Source of the DNA: Chloroflexota bacterium
GTDB taxonomy: Bacteria > Chloroflexota > Dehalococcoidia > SZUA-161
NCBI GenBank assembly: GCA_016865955.1
Contig: VGNW01000167.1
Location: 1 to 5,210 of the forward strand
Direction of reading: 5' to 3'
Length of the DNA: 5,210 nt
Below the pieces are notes generated by a model. It saw only the letters and a list, made by a program, of their open reading frames with translations, was not told the DNA's origin and made no database searches. The position numbers and the translations under genes are program-made. Positions 4,780 through 5,210 of this stretch are shown here, piece by piece; position 1 is the first letter of the stretch; each line of letters starts with the position of its first letter.

Positions 4780-5062
4780 GGAAAATCCCAAACACGATAA
4801 ATTCGGAATGGCGGGATTCGTTGTGAATCCCCCTTTATGGTTCTGTGTCTTCCTTGGAGCAGACCTTGATAATAGGCATTGCCTGTCCTCTCGGGTGAGC
4901 GGGGTTGTTGAAGTCCGCCGGCTTGCCCATGCTGTACGGTAATTTCGGCGTAGTTGCTTCTCGTCCCTGCGTCGGCTAAAGCCGTATTAGAGCGCTATTT
5001 TTATTAGTGACTTTACATAAATATTCCATGTGGGACAGTCTTAACTAAATCAGGGATGGGAT
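4780..5062 (+). other. Long untranslated stretch between promoter and last gene
   Basis: About 280 nt separate the predicted transcription start from the GTG at 5063. No plus-strand gene is evident. Visible structure includes a 7-bp hairpin GGGATTC-GTTGT-GAATCCC (4813-4831), small dyads AGGCATTGCCT (4874-4884) and CGGCTAAAGCCG (4973-4984), and a T-rich run ending near 5005 after AGCGCT (4991-4996). It could be a structured leader, a separate small RNA ending near 5005, or the remains of a minus-strand gene. I did not recognise a known riboswitch, 6S, SRP, tmRNA or RNase P signature. Confidence 0.3.
4835..4930 (-). CDS. Short minus-strand open frame, possible remnant or microprotein
   Basis: From ATG at 4930 the minus strand encodes 31 residues to TAA at 4837-4835, starting MGKPADFNNPAHPRGQ and ending KVCSKEDTEP. 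The frame stays open 14 codons further upstream before an in-frame TAG at 4975-4973. Composition and codon choice look protein-like, but no Shine-Dalgarno precedes the ATG, and sequence upstream on that strand soon becomes A+T-rich and non-coding. The 4813-4831 hairpin lies just after its stop, without a T-run. It could be the C-terminal remnant of a lost gene, a genuine small protein, or chance. No family was recognised. Confidence 0.25.
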   Translation of the reverse strand: MGKPADFNNPAHPRGQAMPIIKVCSKEDTEP

Positions 5063-5210
5063 GTGGCAAAAAAAGATAAAAAATCGTTGAGCAAGAAGGA
5101 CGATATCCTGCTCACCGGGCAGTCCATCGAGCAGATTTTGGACAGGCTGAGTCCTTTTGTAAATCTTGCCTCTGAGGTTTTCGGTCTTCTCGATGAGAAT
5201 CTGAACATCA
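5063..5210 (+). CDS. Unidentified protein, N-terminal part (possible PAS-type sensor)
   Basis: GTG at 5063 is preceded by AGGGA (5052-5056) with 6-nt spacing. The frame stays open for 49 codons to the window edge. The overlapping ATG at 5061 is in another frame and stops after nine codons, which supports the GTG. The N-terminus is very lysine-rich (MAKKDKKSLSKKDD), followed by a predicted amphipathic helix (SIEQILDRLSPFVNLASEVF, 21-40) and GLLDENLNI. The last string resembles the first strand of many PAS domains (a 'LLDENLNI-V-x-N' pattern), so a sensor or regulator is a tentative guess. No transmembrane segment occurs in the visible part. The gene itself is fairly secure; its function is not. 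Confidence 0.6.
   Translation, partial: MAKKDKKSLSKKDDILLTGQSIEQILDRLSPFVNLASEVFGLLDENLNI

Noticed and set aside
4780..5005. 6S RNA, SRP RNA or tmRNA in the leader-like region
   Set aside because: No long closing helix, no conserved SRP apical loop, and no tRNA-like CCA end could be found by eye.

Overview
This looks like bacterial chromosome of moderate G+C with Shine-Dalgarno-led genes, several GTG starts, and intergenic gaps crowded with short dispersed-type palindromes. The gene mix (a malic enzyme fused to an ACT domain, a LEA-2 protein, a stand-alone MacB/LolD-type ATPase with a separate FtsX-type permease) and the 'TGTCATTGCG ... GAAGCAATCT' element would fit an anaerobic environmental lineage such as Dehalococcoidia (Chloroflexota). 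That assignment rests on recall and is tentative. No rRNA, tRNA, CRISPR array, integrase or transposase is visible.

Layout. Positions 1-126 (minus) hold the first 42 codons of a LysE/RhtB-type exporter that runs off the left edge. The 127-436 gap is a divergent regulatory region. It contains a -10 and a 12-bp palindrome for the exporter, a perfect 13-bp-arm hairpin, and an extended -10 promoter with a structured leader serving the next gene. Positions 437-1807 (plus) encode an ACT-domain malic enzyme, closed by a probable intrinsic terminator at 1855-1881.

A three-gene unit follows on the plus strand: a membrane-anchored LEA-2-domain protein (1924-2463), an ABC ATPase (2469-3143) and an FtsX/MacB-type permease (3394-4605). 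The ATPase and permease together make a plausible exporter or mechanotransmitter. The LEA-2 protein is tightly linked (5-nt gap to the ATPase) and may be its extracytoplasmic partner. The 250-nt gap between ATPase and permease is filled by repeats: an A-rich imperfect dyad, a 137-bp inverted-repeat (MITE-like) element, and a 'CTGATAGCTGA' segment. That last segment lies between two copies of ATGAGAAA, one of which is the permease start.

Positions 4606-5062 contain a perfect 26-nt palindrome, a good sigma-70-like promoter (4744-4773), and about 280 nt of leader-like DNA that also carries a short open frame on the minus strand. Position 5063 starts a new plus-strand gene that leaves the window after 49 codons, perhaps near the start of a PAS-type domain.

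The best candidates for something new are the LEA-2/ATPase/FtsX association and the apparent repeat insertion at the permease start, which creates an 8-codon upstream frame. The malic enzyme's altered cofactor-binding site and the unexplained 4774-5062 region also deserve attention.
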